64,000 nucleotides of DNA from Arcticibacter sp041902385 (GCF_041902385.1 NZ_CP169244.1:2976001-3040000); one strand, 5' to 3'; positions 15,689-26,626 are shown, counted from the stretch's first letter. Made by a program: numbers and translations. Notes: generated by a model from the letters alone, not told the origin.

Positions 15689-18600
15689 ATGAAACAAATT
15701 GAAAATGACCAGCAGGGGTTGTACCGCCCTGAGTTTGAACACGACTCTTGCGGAGTAGGCTTTATTACTCATATTGATGGACATCGCTCTCACCAGATTG
15801 TGTCCGATGCTCTTACTATACTTGAGAATATGGAGCATAGAGGCGCGTGTGGTTGTGACCCTGAGACGGGAGACGGGGCGGGGATTCTGGTGCAGATCCC
15901 GCATGAATTTTTGATAGAGGAATGTATTTCTCTTGATATTCATCTTGCCGAGCCAGGCCATTATGGCGTGGGAATGATCTTTTTTCCAAAAGATATCACC
16001 ACCAGGGAGGCCTGCCGTGCAGTCATTGTTAATTCTGCTGAGCGATTAGGCCTGCCTTTGTTGGGTTTCAGGAAGCTCCCTGTTGATCCTTCTGTTGTAG
16101 GTGAAACTGCTCTTGCCGTGGAACCCTCGGTTGAGCAGGTATTCATTGGGCGCCCTTCGAGCGTCCTTAATGCCGACGACTTCGAACGGAAGCTCTACGT
16201 ATTGAGGCGTCTGATCAGTAAAACGATTGCAGAAACGGTAAGTCAGGGAAGTGATTTCTATATTGCTTCAATGTCGTGCCGGGTGATCGTCTACAAAGGG
16301 CAGCTCACTACGTATCAGCTTCGTACCTATTACGGTGACCTTGCCGACGAGCGTCTGACTTCTGCATTCGGGATGGTGCACAGTCGTTTCTCTACCAATA
16401 CGTTTCCCTCCTGGAAGCTGGCGCAGCCGTTTCGCTTTATGGCGCATAACGGAGAGATCAATACATTAACCGGCAATCTAAACTGGTTTTATTCAGGGCT
16501 CAGATCGTACGCCTCGTCGTTTTTTACGAATGAAGAGATGGACATCGTGCTGCCCGTAATCGATTCCAACCAGTCGGATTCTGCCTGCCTGGACAATGTG
16601 GTCGAGGTCCTGGTTCATACCGGACGTTCTCTTCCTCATGTGATGATGATGCTCGTTCCGGAGGCATGGGATGGCAACGATCAGATGGATCCGGTGAAGA
16701 AGGCATTTTATGAGTTCCACGCTACGTTGATGGAACCATGGGATGGTCCTGCTGCATTAACGTTCACAGATGGACGCCAGATTGGTGCTCTGCTGGACCG
16801 TAACGGACTTCGTCCTTTACGCTATGCCGTTACGAACGATCAACGTGTTATTGTGGCATCAGAAGCTGGCGCCCTGCCTATTTCTGAAAAGATCATCGTA
16901 AAGAAGGGCCGTCTTCAGCCTGGTAAGATGTTCCTGATTGACATGGCTGAGGGTAAGATTATTACCGATCAGGAGATAAAACATAAAATAGCATCGGCTC
17001 AGCCATATGGCGAGTGGCTTGAGAACTATAAGATCAGAATGGAGGAGCTTCCTGAACCAAGGATTGCTTTTACCAATATGACGAAGGAGTCAGTGCTTAA
17101 GTATCAACAGGTGTTCGGTTACACCCGGGAAGACATTGAGACGATCATTAAGCCAATGGCAGTTGACGGGAAGGAACCCATCGGCTCTATGGGCACTGAT
17201 GTGCCTCTGGCTGTCTTATCGGATCGTCCGCAACACATATCAAGTTACTTTAAGCAGTTTTTTGCGCAGGTTACCAACCCTCCCATCGACCCGATTCGGG
17301 AACGGATGGTCATGAGCTTGTCGACTTTCATTGGCAATAACGGAAATCTTTTTGACGAAGATAAGATGCACTGCCATTGTGTGGCCTTGCGTCAGCCGAT
17401 CCTGAATAATTATGAGCTGGAGAAACTGAGAAGTATTGACACCGGATTATTCCATGCAAAAACGCTCTATACGTACTTTAAAGCTGACGGGCAGCCGGGA
17501 TCTCTTGAAAGAGGTATTGCACGTCTCTGTCGCTACGCGGAAGATGCAGTGGAAGACGGCTTCGAAGTGTTGATTCTTTCTGACCGGGCAGTTGATTCGG
17601 AACATGCTCCGATTCCTTCATTGCTTGCGGTTTCTGCTGTACATCACCATTTAATTAAAAAGGGCTTCCGCGGCCAGGTTGGTCTCGTTGTTGAGGCCGG
17701 AGATATCTGGGAAGTACATCATTTTGCATGTCTTTTAGCCTTCGGTGCTACTGCAATCAACCCTTATCTGGCACTGGGTACTATCAGGACCCTCAAAGAG
17801 GAAAATAAACTGGAGAGCTCGCTCGACTTTAACTATCTGTCGAAGAACTATATTAAGGCCATCTGTGACGGGCTGCTTAAGATCTTCTCTAAAATGGGAA
17901 TATCGACGTTGCAGTCTTATCATGGAGCCCAAATATTTGAGATCCTCGGAATTAATAAAGCGGTTGTAGATAAGTATTTCACTGGTGCGGTAACACGGAT
18001 CGGCGGACTGGGGCTGGATGAAATAGCAAAGGAAAGCTTGTTTAAGCACAACCAAGGGTTTATCTACTCAAAATCGGACGAACAATTACTACCGGAAGGA
18101 GGGATCTACCAATGGAAGCGTCGCGGGGAGGCGCACTTGTTCAATCCGCAAACAGTTCATCTTCTGCAGCATTCTACCCGTACCGGTGATTACAGCGTTT
18201 ATAAGCAATATGCGAAGCTTGTTAATGATCAGTCGGAGAAGATGTACACGCTGCGTGGTCTGTTTGACTTCGCTCATCATCGCGAGCCGGTTCCTCTGGA
18301 AGAAGTAGAGCCGATTGAATCGATTATGAAGCGTTTCGCCACCGGTGCAATGTCTTTCGGGTCAATTTCCCACGAAGCGCACAGTACACTGGCAATTGCG
18401 ATGAACCGTATTGGTGGAAAGAGCAATACCGGCGAGGGGGGAGAAGACGAAATTCGTTATACTCCTCTTGTGAACGGTGACTCCATGCGGTCTGCTATTA
18501 AGCAGGTAGCGTCAGGTCGGTTTGGCGTTACTTCCTATTATCTGACTAATGCCGACGAGCTTCAGATCAAGATGGCTCAGGGAGCAAAACCAGGAGAAGG

Positions 18601-20205
18601 GGGCAGCTGCCCGGCCACAAGGTAGACGAGTGGATTGCAAAGGTGCGGCACTCTACCCCCGGAGTGGGATTAATATCGCCTCCTCCTCACCATGATATTT
18701 ACTCAATTGAGGATCTGGCACAGCTGATCTTCGACTTGAAGAATGCGAACCGTGAGGCTCGTATCAACGTGAAGCTCGTTTCGAAGGCGGGAGTTGGCAC
18801 GATCGCAGCAGGGGTAGCCAAAGCTCACGCTGATGTTATCCTTGTAGCAGGCTATGACGGAGGAACGGGCGCATCTCCCATCAGTTCTATTAAGCATGCC
18901 GGTTTGCCATGGGAGCTTGGTCTGGCGGAAGCGCATCAAACCCTGGTTAGGAATAAGCTGAGAAGCCGTGTGGTGCTGCAGACGGATGGTCAGCTAAAGA
19001 CGGGTCGTGATATTGCGGTAGCGGCATTGCTTGGAGCGGAAGAGTGGGGAGTGGCCACCGCGGCACTGGTTGCCGGAGGTTGTATTATGATGCGCAAGTG
19101 CCACCTGAACACCTGTCCGGTAGGGGTAGCGACACAAGATCCCGAACTGAGAAAGTTGTTTAGCGGGAAGCCTGAACATATTGTGAACCTTTTCCGCTTC
19201 ATAGCAGAAGAACTTCGTGAAATTATGGCTGACCTTGGTTTCCGTACGGTTAACGAAATGGTAGGCCGGTCGCAGTTCCTTAAGGTGCGTGAAGGCAATA
19301 TTCATTGGAAGGCAAAGACTCTTGACTTGTCAGCGATTCTTCATCCGGTAACGAATCCTTCTAAGCAGACTTTGTACAACAGCGAGGCTCAGGATCATGG
19401 GATGGATAATATACTGGACTGGAAGCTGCTTGAGCATGCTCAACACGCTCTTGAAAGTAAGACTCCTGTTTTTGGCTCATTCGCAGTTAAGAATACCGAC
19501 CGCACTGTAGGGACTGTCTTGTCAAACGAGGTTTCGAAGAGATATCACGGGGCGGGGCTGCCTGATAATACCATCAACTTTAAATTCACCGGTTCTGCCG
19601 GCCAGAGTTTTGGAGCGTTCTGTGCAAAGGGGCTTTCATTTGAACTCGAAGGCGAAGCAAATGACTACGTTGGGAAGGGACTTTCAGGTGCCCGCCTGGC
19701 AATCTATCCTTCGGCTGAAAGTACGCTGGTGCCTGAGGAGAACATCATTATCGGAAACGTGGCTTTATACGGTGCGACTTCGGGAGAGTTATTTGTTCGC
19801 GGGCAGGCCGGAGAGCGTTTCGCTGTCAGGAACTCTGGTGCGACTGCCGTTGTGGAAGGAGTAGGAGATCACGGCTGCGAATATATGACAGGCGGACGGG
19901 CATTGATCCTGGGTAAGACCGGTCGCAACTTTGCCGCTGGTATGAGCGGTGGAATCGCATGGGTTTACGATGTGGATGGTGATTTTGCGGATAATTGTAA
20001 CCCGGAGATGATCGATCTTGATCCCCTGACGGGTGAAGACGAGGAGCAGATCCTGACGCTCCTGAAGAAACATCAGCAGCTCACGGGAAGCCATCTGGCT
20101 CAGCATCTCCTGAGCAATTGGACTGAGGAAGCCGGGAAGTTTATCAAAGTGTTCCCGAAGGAGTATAAAAAAGTATTACAACACGCACAATATCAAACCA
20201 ACTAA
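15689..20205 (+). CDS. gltB: Glutamate synthase large subunit, interrupted by a one-base frameshift
   Basis: Makes glutamate from glutamine and 2-oxoglutarate together with GltD. The first frame (15689-18625, 978 aa) carries the N-terminal glutamine amidotransferase domain with Cys21 (HDSCGVGF), the central domain and the start of the FMN synthase domain. The second frame (read to 20205) carries the rest of the FMN domain, the 3Fe-4S cysteines (CIMMRKCHLNTCPVG) and the C-terminal beta-helix (GXXGXXXG-like repeats). The break is in the conserved PGEGGQLPGHK motif: the run of five G at 18599-18603 needs one more base, after which the frame reads QLPGHKVDEWIAKVR. The restored protein is about 1,505 aa, the normal size. 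Both halves show no other damage. gltD starts 4 bases after the stop. Confidence 0.93.
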
Positions 20206-20209
20206 TACA

Positions 20210-21682
20210 ATGGGAAAAGTGACAGGCTTTAAGGAATATGCGAGAGAGCTGCCCCCAAAGAGATCAGCTCAGGAACGTATCAATGATTATAAAGAGTTTA
20301 CCGGCTGTTTTACTGAAGATAAATTGAACCACCAGGCGGCGAGGTGTATGAATTGCGGAATCCCGTTCTGCCATTCGGGCTGCCCGCTCGGTAATATTAT
20401 TCCTGAGTTTAATGACGCCGTGTATAAGGAAAACTGGGAAGAGGCATATCGTATACTCTCTTCTACCAACAATTTTCCTGAATTTACGGGCAGAATTTGC
20501 CCTGCACCCTGTGAGGCTGCCTGTGTCCTCGGCATCAATAAGCCCGCGGTAACAATCGAAGAGATAGAAAAGCATATTATTGAAATTGCATTTTCGAAGG
20601 GATTAGTTCAGGCGAAAGCGCCTTTTATTCGGTCAGGTAAAGCAGTTGCTGTAATAGGGTCAGGCCCTGCGGGCTTAGCTGCCGCAGCTCAGCTGAATAA
20701 AGCCGGCCATTCAGTCACCGTGTTTGAGCGTGATGATAAGCCGGGAGGCCTGCTGCGGTATGGTATTCCTGACTTTAAGCTTGAGAAGTGGGTGGTCGAG
20801 AGACGCGTTGCTTTAATGGAAGAGGAAGGCGTTGTGTTTAAATGTAATACAGAAGTTGGCAAGGACATCAGTGCTGACGAATTGTTGAAGAACTACGATG
20901 CTGTTGTTTTGGCTGGCGGCTCTACTATTCCAAGGAACTTACCGGTGCCGGGAAGAGAACTAAAAGGGGTGTATTATGCAATGCAGTTCCTGAAGCAGCA
21001 AAATAAGCGGGTGTCTGACACGGAGTTTGCTGATGAGCCAATTCTGGCTACCGGCAAGGACGTGATCGTGATAGGGGGTGGAGATACTGGTTCTGACTGC
21101 GTGGGAACTTCCAACCGTCAGAAGGCGCGATCTGTGACTCAGTTCGAGCTGATGCCGAAACCTCCTGTATCTCGTACCGAAAGTATGCCATGGCCTACTT
21201 ATCCGATGTTGCTTAAGACAAGTACATCACACGAGGAAGGCTGTGAGCGGCACTGGGGAATTAATACCAGGGAGTTTTTAGGTGATGCTGACGGTAACCT
21301 GAGGGCGTTGAAGGTAGTTGACGTAGAGTGGGAGACAGATGTCTTCGGCCGACCAGTGAAGTTTAAAGAGGTTGAAGGTTCTGAACGTGAACTGCCTTGC
21401 CAGCTGGCGTTCCTTGCGATGGGGTTTGTTCATCCTCAGAAGGAAGGATTGCTTGAGCAGCTTGGCGTTGAACTCGATGTACGCGGGAACGTGAAAGCGG
21501 CGGAAGGTGCCTACCAGACCAACGTGCATAAGGTGTTTGCGGCCGGTGACATGCGGCGAGGTCAATCTCTTGTCGTATGGGCCATTTCGGAAGGCCGGGA
21601 AGCTGCAAGACGGGTCGATCAGTTCCTGAGCGGTCGCACGGCTCTTGAGAGTAAAGATGCCGAAAGCATGTACGCATTTTAA
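20210..21682 (+). CDS. gltD: Glutamate synthase small subunit
   Basis: Carries electrons from NADPH through FAD and Fe-S clusters to GltB. 490 aa. N-terminal cysteine clusters CMNCGIPFCHSGCPLGN and CPAPCEAACVLG ligate two 4Fe-4S clusters; FAD site VAVIGSGPAGLAAAAQ is at about 145-160; NADPH site VIVIGGGDTGSDCVGT is near 285. The C-terminal VFAAGDMRRGQSLVVWAI FAD segment is intact. Overlapping transcription unit with gltB (4-base gap) and terminated at 21712-21740. Confidence 0.97.
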   Translation: MGKVTGFKEYARELPPKRSAQERINDYKEFTGCFTEDKLNHQAARCMNCGIPFCHSGCPLGNIIPEFNDAVYKENWEEAYRILSSTNNFPEFTGRICPAPCEAACVLGINKPAVTIEEIEKHIIEIAFSKGLVQAKAPFIRSGKAVAVIGSGPAGLAAAAQLNKAGHSVTVFERDDKPGGLLRYGIPDFKLEKWVVERRVALMEEEGVVFKCNTEVGKDISADELLKNYDAVVLAGGSTIPRNLPVPGRELKGVYYAMQFLKQQNKRVSDTEFADEPILATGKDVIVIGGGDTGSDCVGTSNRQKARSVTQFELMPKPPVSRTESMPWPTYPMLLKTSTSHEEGCERHWGINTREFLGDADGNLRALKVVDVEWETDVFGRPVKFKEVEGSERELPCQLAFLAMGFVHPQKEGLLEQLGVELDVRGNVKAAEGAYQTNVHKVFAAGDMRRGQSLVVWAISEGREAARRVDQFLSGRTALESKDAESMYAF

Positions 21683-21711
21683 ATTAGTCAAACAACCCCT
21701 GCCTATAGAAG

Positions 21712-21740
21712 AATATCCTGCCCTCGGGCGGGATATTTTG
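21712..21740 (+). terminator. Intrinsic terminator of gltBD
   Basis: AATATCCTGCCC (21712-21723) pairs with GGGCGGGATATT (21726-21737) around a 2-base gap (one G-T pair), followed by TT; the tight loop probably opens by two pairs. It lies 30 bases after the gltD stop. Confidence 0.75.
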
Positions 21741-21954
21741 CTTTAAGAGGGCGTGTCTCATTCCCGTGCAGGCAGGGGCTGCAGATCATGCAGGTATCCT
21801 CTCAGCGTATTGGGCAGGATCGTCTGATCTTCCTGCCTTGCCAGGAGTTCTCAGGTGATGGTGTATTTGTTTTTTTAAGGCCAGAAGAACATTCAAGCAA
21901 CTTTCATCCCCCGTTTGAGTGCGCAACTGACGGATGTTTTTGTAAGGCCGCTGC

Positions 21955-22506
21955 TTACTGTTTATCTGTGGAGCGGTTCAGCTTTAATTTGGCGAACAAA
22001 TCCCATAAGACAATACCCGCTGATACCACAATATTGAAGGAGTGCTTGGTGCCGAACTGCGGGATTTCGATACATCCGTCTATCTTGGCCATTGCTTCGT
22101 CGGAGACTCCGTTTACTTCATTGCCAAAAATCAATGCGTAACTGGTATTATCCGCCGGCTTAAATTGGTGCAGCATGGTGCTTTTATCCGCCTGTTCAAC
22201 TGCCAGGACCTGGTAGTTTTCGGCCCGAAGCGCTTCTATGGCTTCCGTAACGCTACTGAAGTGCTGCCATTCGACCGACTGGGTGGCTCCGAGGGCTGTC
22301 TTCTCAATTTCCCTGTGAGGAGGGGTTCCTGTAATGCCGCAGAGATAGATACGTTCGACAGAGAAGCCGTCGCTGGTTCTGAAGATCGAGCCTACATTAT
22401 GCATGCTTCTTACATTGTCAAGGACAACCGTCACAGGAAGCTTCTCCTGTTTTTTGAAGTCGTCCACGCTTACACGATTTAATTCCTCTAGCTTTAATTT
22501 TCGCAT
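21955..22506 (-). CDS. TrmH/SpoU-family RNA 2'-O-methyltransferase
   Basis: 183 aa SPOUT-fold methylase that uses SAM to methylate a ribose in tRNA or rRNA. Motif 1 is NVRSMHNVGSIFRTSDGF, motif 2 is YALIFGNEVNGVSDEAM and motif 3 is IEIPQFGTKHSFNIVVSAGIV. Motif 3 differs slightly from the usual G-x-x-x-SLNVS form (HSFNIVVS). It has no N-terminal substrate-binding domain, so it is a minimal SpoU protein. The RNA target cannot be assigned from sequence. Confidence 0.88.
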   Translation of the reverse strand: MRKLKLEELNRVSVDDFKKQEKLPVTVVLDNVRSMHNVGSIFRTSDGFSVERIYLCGITGTPPHREIEKTALGATQSVEWQHFSSVTEAIEALRAENYQVLAVEQADKSTMLHQFKPADNTSYALIFGNEVNGVSDEAMAKIDGCIEIPQFGTKHSFNIVVSAGIVLWDLFAKLKLNRSTDKQ

Positions 22507-22595
22507 TTTGCTTTACTGGCCCGGTGTTGGCAAAGGCCGGCTTAATCACATATGGTACGGGCCGGGCAGGTTGCCTTCCACCGGAAGGTGTGATA

Positions 22596-22629
22596 ATAAA
22601 AAAGTCTGATGCTTTTGAACATCAGACTT
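22596..22629 (-). terminator. Intrinsic terminator of galK
   Basis: Minus-strand AAGTCTGATG pairs with CATCAGACTT (22602-22611 with 22620-22629) around an 8-base loop and runs into TTTTTT. It is 27 bases after the galK stop. Confidence 0.9.
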
Positions 22630-22655
22630 GCAAAGATAATATGATGATTGACGTT

Positions 22656-23806
22656 TTATAGTTGAGTGACGCCAGTTCCGATCTCGGAGCTATAGACAGA
22701 AGGAGCATAGCCGATCCTGGAGGTATAGTAATCCACAATCTGCTTGCTGAAGTCGTCAAAGCTATTCTTCTTTACCAAAGCGATGGCACATCCTCCAAAG
22801 CCTGCACCGGTCATGCGGGCTCCGGTAACTGCAGGGAACTGCTTGCAAAACTCTACGATGGTGTCCAACTCCACGCCTGATACCTCGTAAAGATGCTGTA
22901 ACGAGTCATGGGACGCATACATCAGCTTGCCGAACTCATCCAGCTTGTTCTGGTCGAGCGCTTTGGCAGCCTCTAGAACCCTGTCGTTTTCTTCAACGAC
23001 GTGTCGGGCGCGCTTGAGAACAACGGGGTCGCTGATAAGATGTTCATGCTGTTCAAACGTAGCGGTGTTGATGTCACACAAGTTGGCAATATCAAGCTCC
23101 TGCTGAAGCGACTTAAGCGCCGCCTGGCATTCACTGACGCGCTCATTGTACTTGGATTCGGTGAGCTTTCTTGGCTTGTTGGTATTGATAATGGCGAGGT
23201 AATGGTCGCCCAGATCGCATTCTACCGCCTGATAATCGAGCGTGTCGCAGTTCAGCTTTAATGCCTTGTTTCTCTCGCCGAAAGCAACTGCAAACTGATC
23301 CATGATCCCTGAGTTCACACCGATAAATTCGTTCTCTACCTTTTTGGATAGTTTAACAAGCTCCAGCCTGGAGAAGCCCGACTGAAAAAGTTCGTTAAGC
23401 GCAAATGCTGTTACGACTTCTATCGACGCTGAAGATGAAAGACTTGAGCCAATCGGGAGATTGCCAAAATACATTAAGTCGAGCCCTTCAACGCTCTTGC
23501 CGTTCTGCAGAAAGTTGTGGATAACACCCAGAGGGTAATTATACCATTCTTTCCCTGTCTTCTCGTAGCTGCTTTGCACCGGAATCTTCAGCTCATCCTC
23601 GAAGTTGAGGCTTTTAAAGCGAAACAGCCCGTCTTTATTTGGAGCGGTGAGCAGATAGGTGCCCATGGTAATGGCGCAGGGCATGACGAGGCCGCCATTG
23701 TAGTCAATGTGCTCACCAATCAAATTAACCCTTCCGGGCGCAAAAAAATATTTTGGTGTGGCTGTCCGGAGAAGCTTAAAAACTCTTGTTTTAGGTTATC
23801 TAACAT
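22656..23806 (-). CDS. galK: Galactokinase, interrupted by a one-base frameshift near the start
   Basis: GHMP-family kinase phosphorylating galactose at C1 (Leloir pathway). The true start is the ATG at 23806 (MLDNLKQEFLSFSGQP). The frame then breaks at a run of seven A on the plus strand (23742-23748). With one more base it reads FFAPGRVNLIGEHIDYNGG, the galactokinase signature. The rest is intact: LPIGSSLSSSASIEV (ATP loop, PxGxxLSSSA), GIMDQFAVAFG and MTGAGFGGCAIAL. Corrected length is about 383 aa, normal for GalK. The open frame that survives would start at TTG 23723 inside the signature, so as written the gene is broken. Exact -7 box at 23831-23838. Confidence 0.92.
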
Positions 23807-23830
23807 AATTGTAAGTAGTGGTGGTTGCTT

Positions 23831-23838
23831 CAAATGTA
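23831..23838 (-). promoter_or_regulatory. -7 box of galK
   Basis: Minus strand reads TACATTTG, exact TAnnTTTG, 25 bases upstream of the ATG at 23806. It supports that start over the internal TTG. Confidence 0.6.
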
Positions 23839-23859
23839 CAAAATTTGTTCTATTGACAG

Positions 23860-24930
23860 TTATTGTTCTGAACTTGACACTGTTTGCCAGGACCGGTCAG
23901 AAGATGCCCTTACGATAAGCAGCGGATCCAGCACAATTTTTTCAGGCGCCGCCTCTTCTGTCTTTTCGGTTTTCTTTAGCTTGAGAAAGAGTTTTGCAAC
24001 TTCTTTTCCCATCAGGACCGTTTGCTGGTCAATCGTTGAAAGTTGCGGGCTTACAAGGCTGCCGAAGGCTTCGTTTGCAAATCCAATCACGGCCACTTCT
24101 TCCGGTATTTTGATCCCAAATTGCTGGAGCTGCTGAAGTACGCCCATCGCTGTGAAATCTTCCAGGGCAAAGACAGCATCGAACTTTAGATTGTTCTCCC
24201 TGGCTTCCCGGATCACTGATTTGCCGAACTCAAGGGAAAAATCGCCTTTGATAATCAGCTCTTCATCGACCGGAATATTGTAATGAACAAGGGCATCGAT
24301 GTATCCGCGAAGCCGTTCTTTAAAGATGCTGATTTCCCTGTCGGAGGAAATGTGCAGGATGCGTTTGTAGCCCTGCCGAATCAGATGTTCTGTGGCTATA
24401 AATCCGCCTTTGTAGTCGTCGATTGTGACAGAGGGTACATTCAGCTGCTCTACTGCACGGTCAAAGAAGATGAGTGGCGTTTTTCGTTTAATGATTTCAT
24501 GAAAAGAGGAGTAGTCGGTCGTCTCAGTAGATATCGAGGCAATAATGCCGTCGACCCTCGACTGTAAAAAGGTCTCAATCCCTCTTTTCTCCTGGCCGAT
24601 GGTTTCGTTTGACTGGTATAACAGGATGTTATAGCCGTTGGCGTTCATTACCTGCTCTATACCAGCTACAACCGAACTGAAGAAGGTGACCCGTATACTC
24701 GGTACGATCACGCCTATTACATTTGTTCTTCCCGACCGGAGCGAAGAGGCAATTTTGTTTTGCCGGTAGTTCAGACGTTCTGCAGTTTCACGCACCGCCT
24801 TCTTCGTAGCTGCACTAATAGCAGGGTGGTCGTTGAGTGCGCGGGCGACCGTAGAAAACGTAATGTTTAGCTCTTTTGCAATGTCCAGTATGGTAACTTT
24901 TTTCATTCCGTCTTGTGTGTCATCTTTCAA
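23860..24930 (-). CDS. LacI-family repressor, probably of the xylose genes
   Basis: 356 aa from the ATG at 24930; an ATG eight codons later (24906, MKKVTILDIAKEL) is equally likely. Helix-turn-helix and hinge at the N-terminus (VTILDIAKELNITFSTVARALNDHPAISAATKKAV, then YRQNKIASSLRSGRTNVIGV) and a periplasmic-binding-like effector domain after it (SVVAGIEQVMNANGYNILLYQS; AVFALEDFTAMGVLQQL; VAVIGFANEAFGSLVSPQLSTIDQ). It is divergent from xylB, with a near-perfect 16-bp palindrome lying on the xylB promoter. The xylose role is inferred from that context. Confidence 0.9.
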   Translation of the reverse strand: MKDDTQDGMKKVTILDIAKELNITFSTVARALNDHPAISAATKKAVRETAERLNYRQNKIASSLRSGRTNVIGVIVPSIRVTFFSSVVAGIEQVMNANGYNILLYQSNETIGQEKRGIETFLQSRVDGIIASISTETTDYSSFHEIIKRKTPLIFFDRAVEQLNVPSVTIDDYKGGFIATEHLIRQGYKRILHISSDREISIFKERLRGYIDALVHYNIPVDEELIIKGDFSLEFGKSVIREARENNLKFDAVFALEDFTAMGVLQQLQQFGIKIPEEVAVIGFANEAFGSLVSPQLSTIDQQTVLMGKEVAKLFLKLKKTEKTEEAAPEKIVLDPLLIVRASSDRSWQTVSSSEQ

Positions 24931-25036
24931 TAAAAAGCTTTAGGTTTCAATTCATCTGCCGTTGAAGCACGCCAAAGACGTCTGAAAATTTTTTTCACAA
25001 TTTTAGACGAAAATTTTTTTAATACCAAATATTCTA

Positions 25037-25059
25037 TACCTTCGTGCAAACGTTGGCAC
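25037..25059 (+). promoter_or_regulatory. xylB promoter -7 box with overlapping LacI-type operator
   Basis: TACCTTCG (25037-25044, one mismatch to TAnnTTTG) overlaps by one base the palindrome GTGCAAACGTTGGCAC (25044-25059), which has a central AACGTT and one mismatched pair. A protein bound there would cover the transcription start, a classic repression layout. Confidence 0.75.
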
Positions 25060-25081
25060 AATTATTTAACCTTTAACCATA

Positions 25082-26563
25082 ATGCTTCTTCTCGGAATTG
25101 ACGTCGGCACTTCATCTATTAAAGTTTCTGTTGTAGATGCAGAAACGCAGAAGGCAGTAGTTTCAGCACAGTATCCTGAAACAGAATCACAAATTAAATC
25201 ACTAAAACCCGGATGGGCAGAGCAATCTCCCGAGATGTGGTGGGAACATGTTCAGCAGGCCATACTGAAGGCAAACGCTTCAGGTGCCTACCAGCCCCGG
25301 GATATCGGCTCAATTGGCATTGCGTATCAAATGCACGGTCTGGTAGTTGTTGACCGCGGACAAAATGTTCTGCGCGACTCAATCATCTGGTGCGACAGCC
25401 GGGCTGTAGAGATAGGAAATAATGCATTCAGAAAGATTGGTGAGGAACGAAGCCTTTCGAGACTCCTCAACTCTCCCGGCAATTTTACAGCATCTAAACT
25501 GGCCTGGGTAAAAGAGAACGAGCCGGAACTATTCAGCCGGATTGACAAGGTGATGTTGCCTGGCGACTTTATCGCAATGAGACTGACCGGCGAAGCTACC
25601 ATTAGTGCCTCAGCTCTTTCCGAAGGCATCCTTTGGGATTTTCAGGACGACACCATTTCTAAAGATGTTCTTGAGTGTTATGGTTTCAGCAGCGAGCTGT
25701 TTCCTCCTGTTAAGCCGGTCTTTGCAGAGCATGGTTACGTTACAGAGGCTATTGCTGCAAAACTCTCTCTTAGAGCCGGAATTCCGGTTACTTATAAGTC
25801 GGGAGATCAGCCTAACAATGCGTTGTCACTGAATGTATTGCAGCCAGGTGAGGTGGCCGCTACTGCCGGCACCTCCGGAGTGATCTACGGAGTGAGCGAT
25901 AAGCTGACCTATGATCCTCAGTCGAGAGTCAATACGTTTGCTCACGTAAATTATGCCGGAGAGCAAAAGCGGGTAGGTGTACTGCTTTGTATCAACGGGA
26001 CGGGAATCCTGAACCGCTGGGTCAGAAATAACATGGCGCCCGGTGTTAGTTACAAAACCATCGATTCTCAGGGGAAGGAAGTTCCTGTTGGAGCTGACGG
26101 GTTACGGATACTGCCATTTGGAAATGGGGCCGAGCGTATGTTAAATAACAAACTGATCGGAGCTCATTTGCTGAATGTCGATTTTAACCTCCACACTCAG
26201 GCCCACATCTTCCGCGCAGAGCAGGAGGGTATTGCTTTCGCCTTCCGCTACGGACTTGATATTATGCGGGAAAATGGGATGAATCCGTCTGTCATCCGTG
26301 CAGGAAAGGCCAATTTGTTCCAGAGTCCTCTATTCTGCGAGGCGTTTGTTAACAGTACGAATGTGCCGGTAGAGCTTTACGACAATGACGGAAGCGTAGG
26401 TGCCGCTATTGGCGCAGGCATCGGAGTTAAAGCATTTGCCTCTGAGAGCGAAGCTTTTACCAATCAGCGGGCTATCCAGCTAATAGAGCCGGGGATGAGC
26501 GGGGTCTATGAGGAGATCTATCAGGACTGGAAAACGCTGTTATTGAGAAAACTGGCCGAATAG
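25082..26563 (+). CDS. xylB: Xylulokinase
   Basis: FGGY-family kinase making xylulose-5-phosphate. 493 aa. N-terminal phosphate loop LLGIDVGTSSIKVSVVD, GIAYQMHGLVVVD substrate region, YKSGDQPNNALSLNVL (catalytic Asp region) and the C-terminal VIRAGKANLFQSPLFCEAFVN and GSVGAAIGAGIG. It precedes xylA by 63 bases in the same direction and shares the operator at 25044-25059. FGGY kinases are hard to separate by substrate; the xylA neighbour decides the call. Confidence 0.94.
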   Translation: MLLLGIDVGTSSIKVSVVDAETQKAVVSAQYPETESQIKSLKPGWAEQSPEMWWEHVQQAILKANASGAYQPRDIGSIGIAYQMHGLVVVDRGQNVLRDSIIWCDSRAVEIGNNAFRKIGEERSLSRLLNSPGNFTASKLAWVKENEPELFSRIDKVMLPGDFIAMRLTGEATISASALSEGILWDFQDDTISKDVLECYGFSSELFPPVKPVFAEHGYVTEAIAAKLSLRAGIPVTYKSGDQPNNALSLNVLQPGEVAATAGTSGVIYGVSDKLTYDPQSRVNTFAHVNYAGEQKRVGVLLCINGTGILNRWVRNNMAPGVSYKTIDSQGKEVPVGADGLRILPFGNGAERMLNNKLIGAHLLNVDFNLHTQAHIFRAEQEGIAFAFRYGLDIMRENGMNPSVIRAGKANLFQSPLFCEAFVNSTNVPVELYDNDGSVGAAIGAGIGVKAFASESEAFTNQRAIQLIEPGMSGVYEEIYQDWKTLLLRKLAE

Positions 26564-26626
26564 GGCCATAACAGGAAGTAATTATTCAGACATTATAAAT
26601 CAGTTAACAATCTAAATTTAATTTTT

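Noticed and set aside
18599..18625. Programmed frameshifting in gltB
   Set aside because: No canonical slippery heptamer, GltB is not known to use frameshifting, and five other genes here have the same kind of error.
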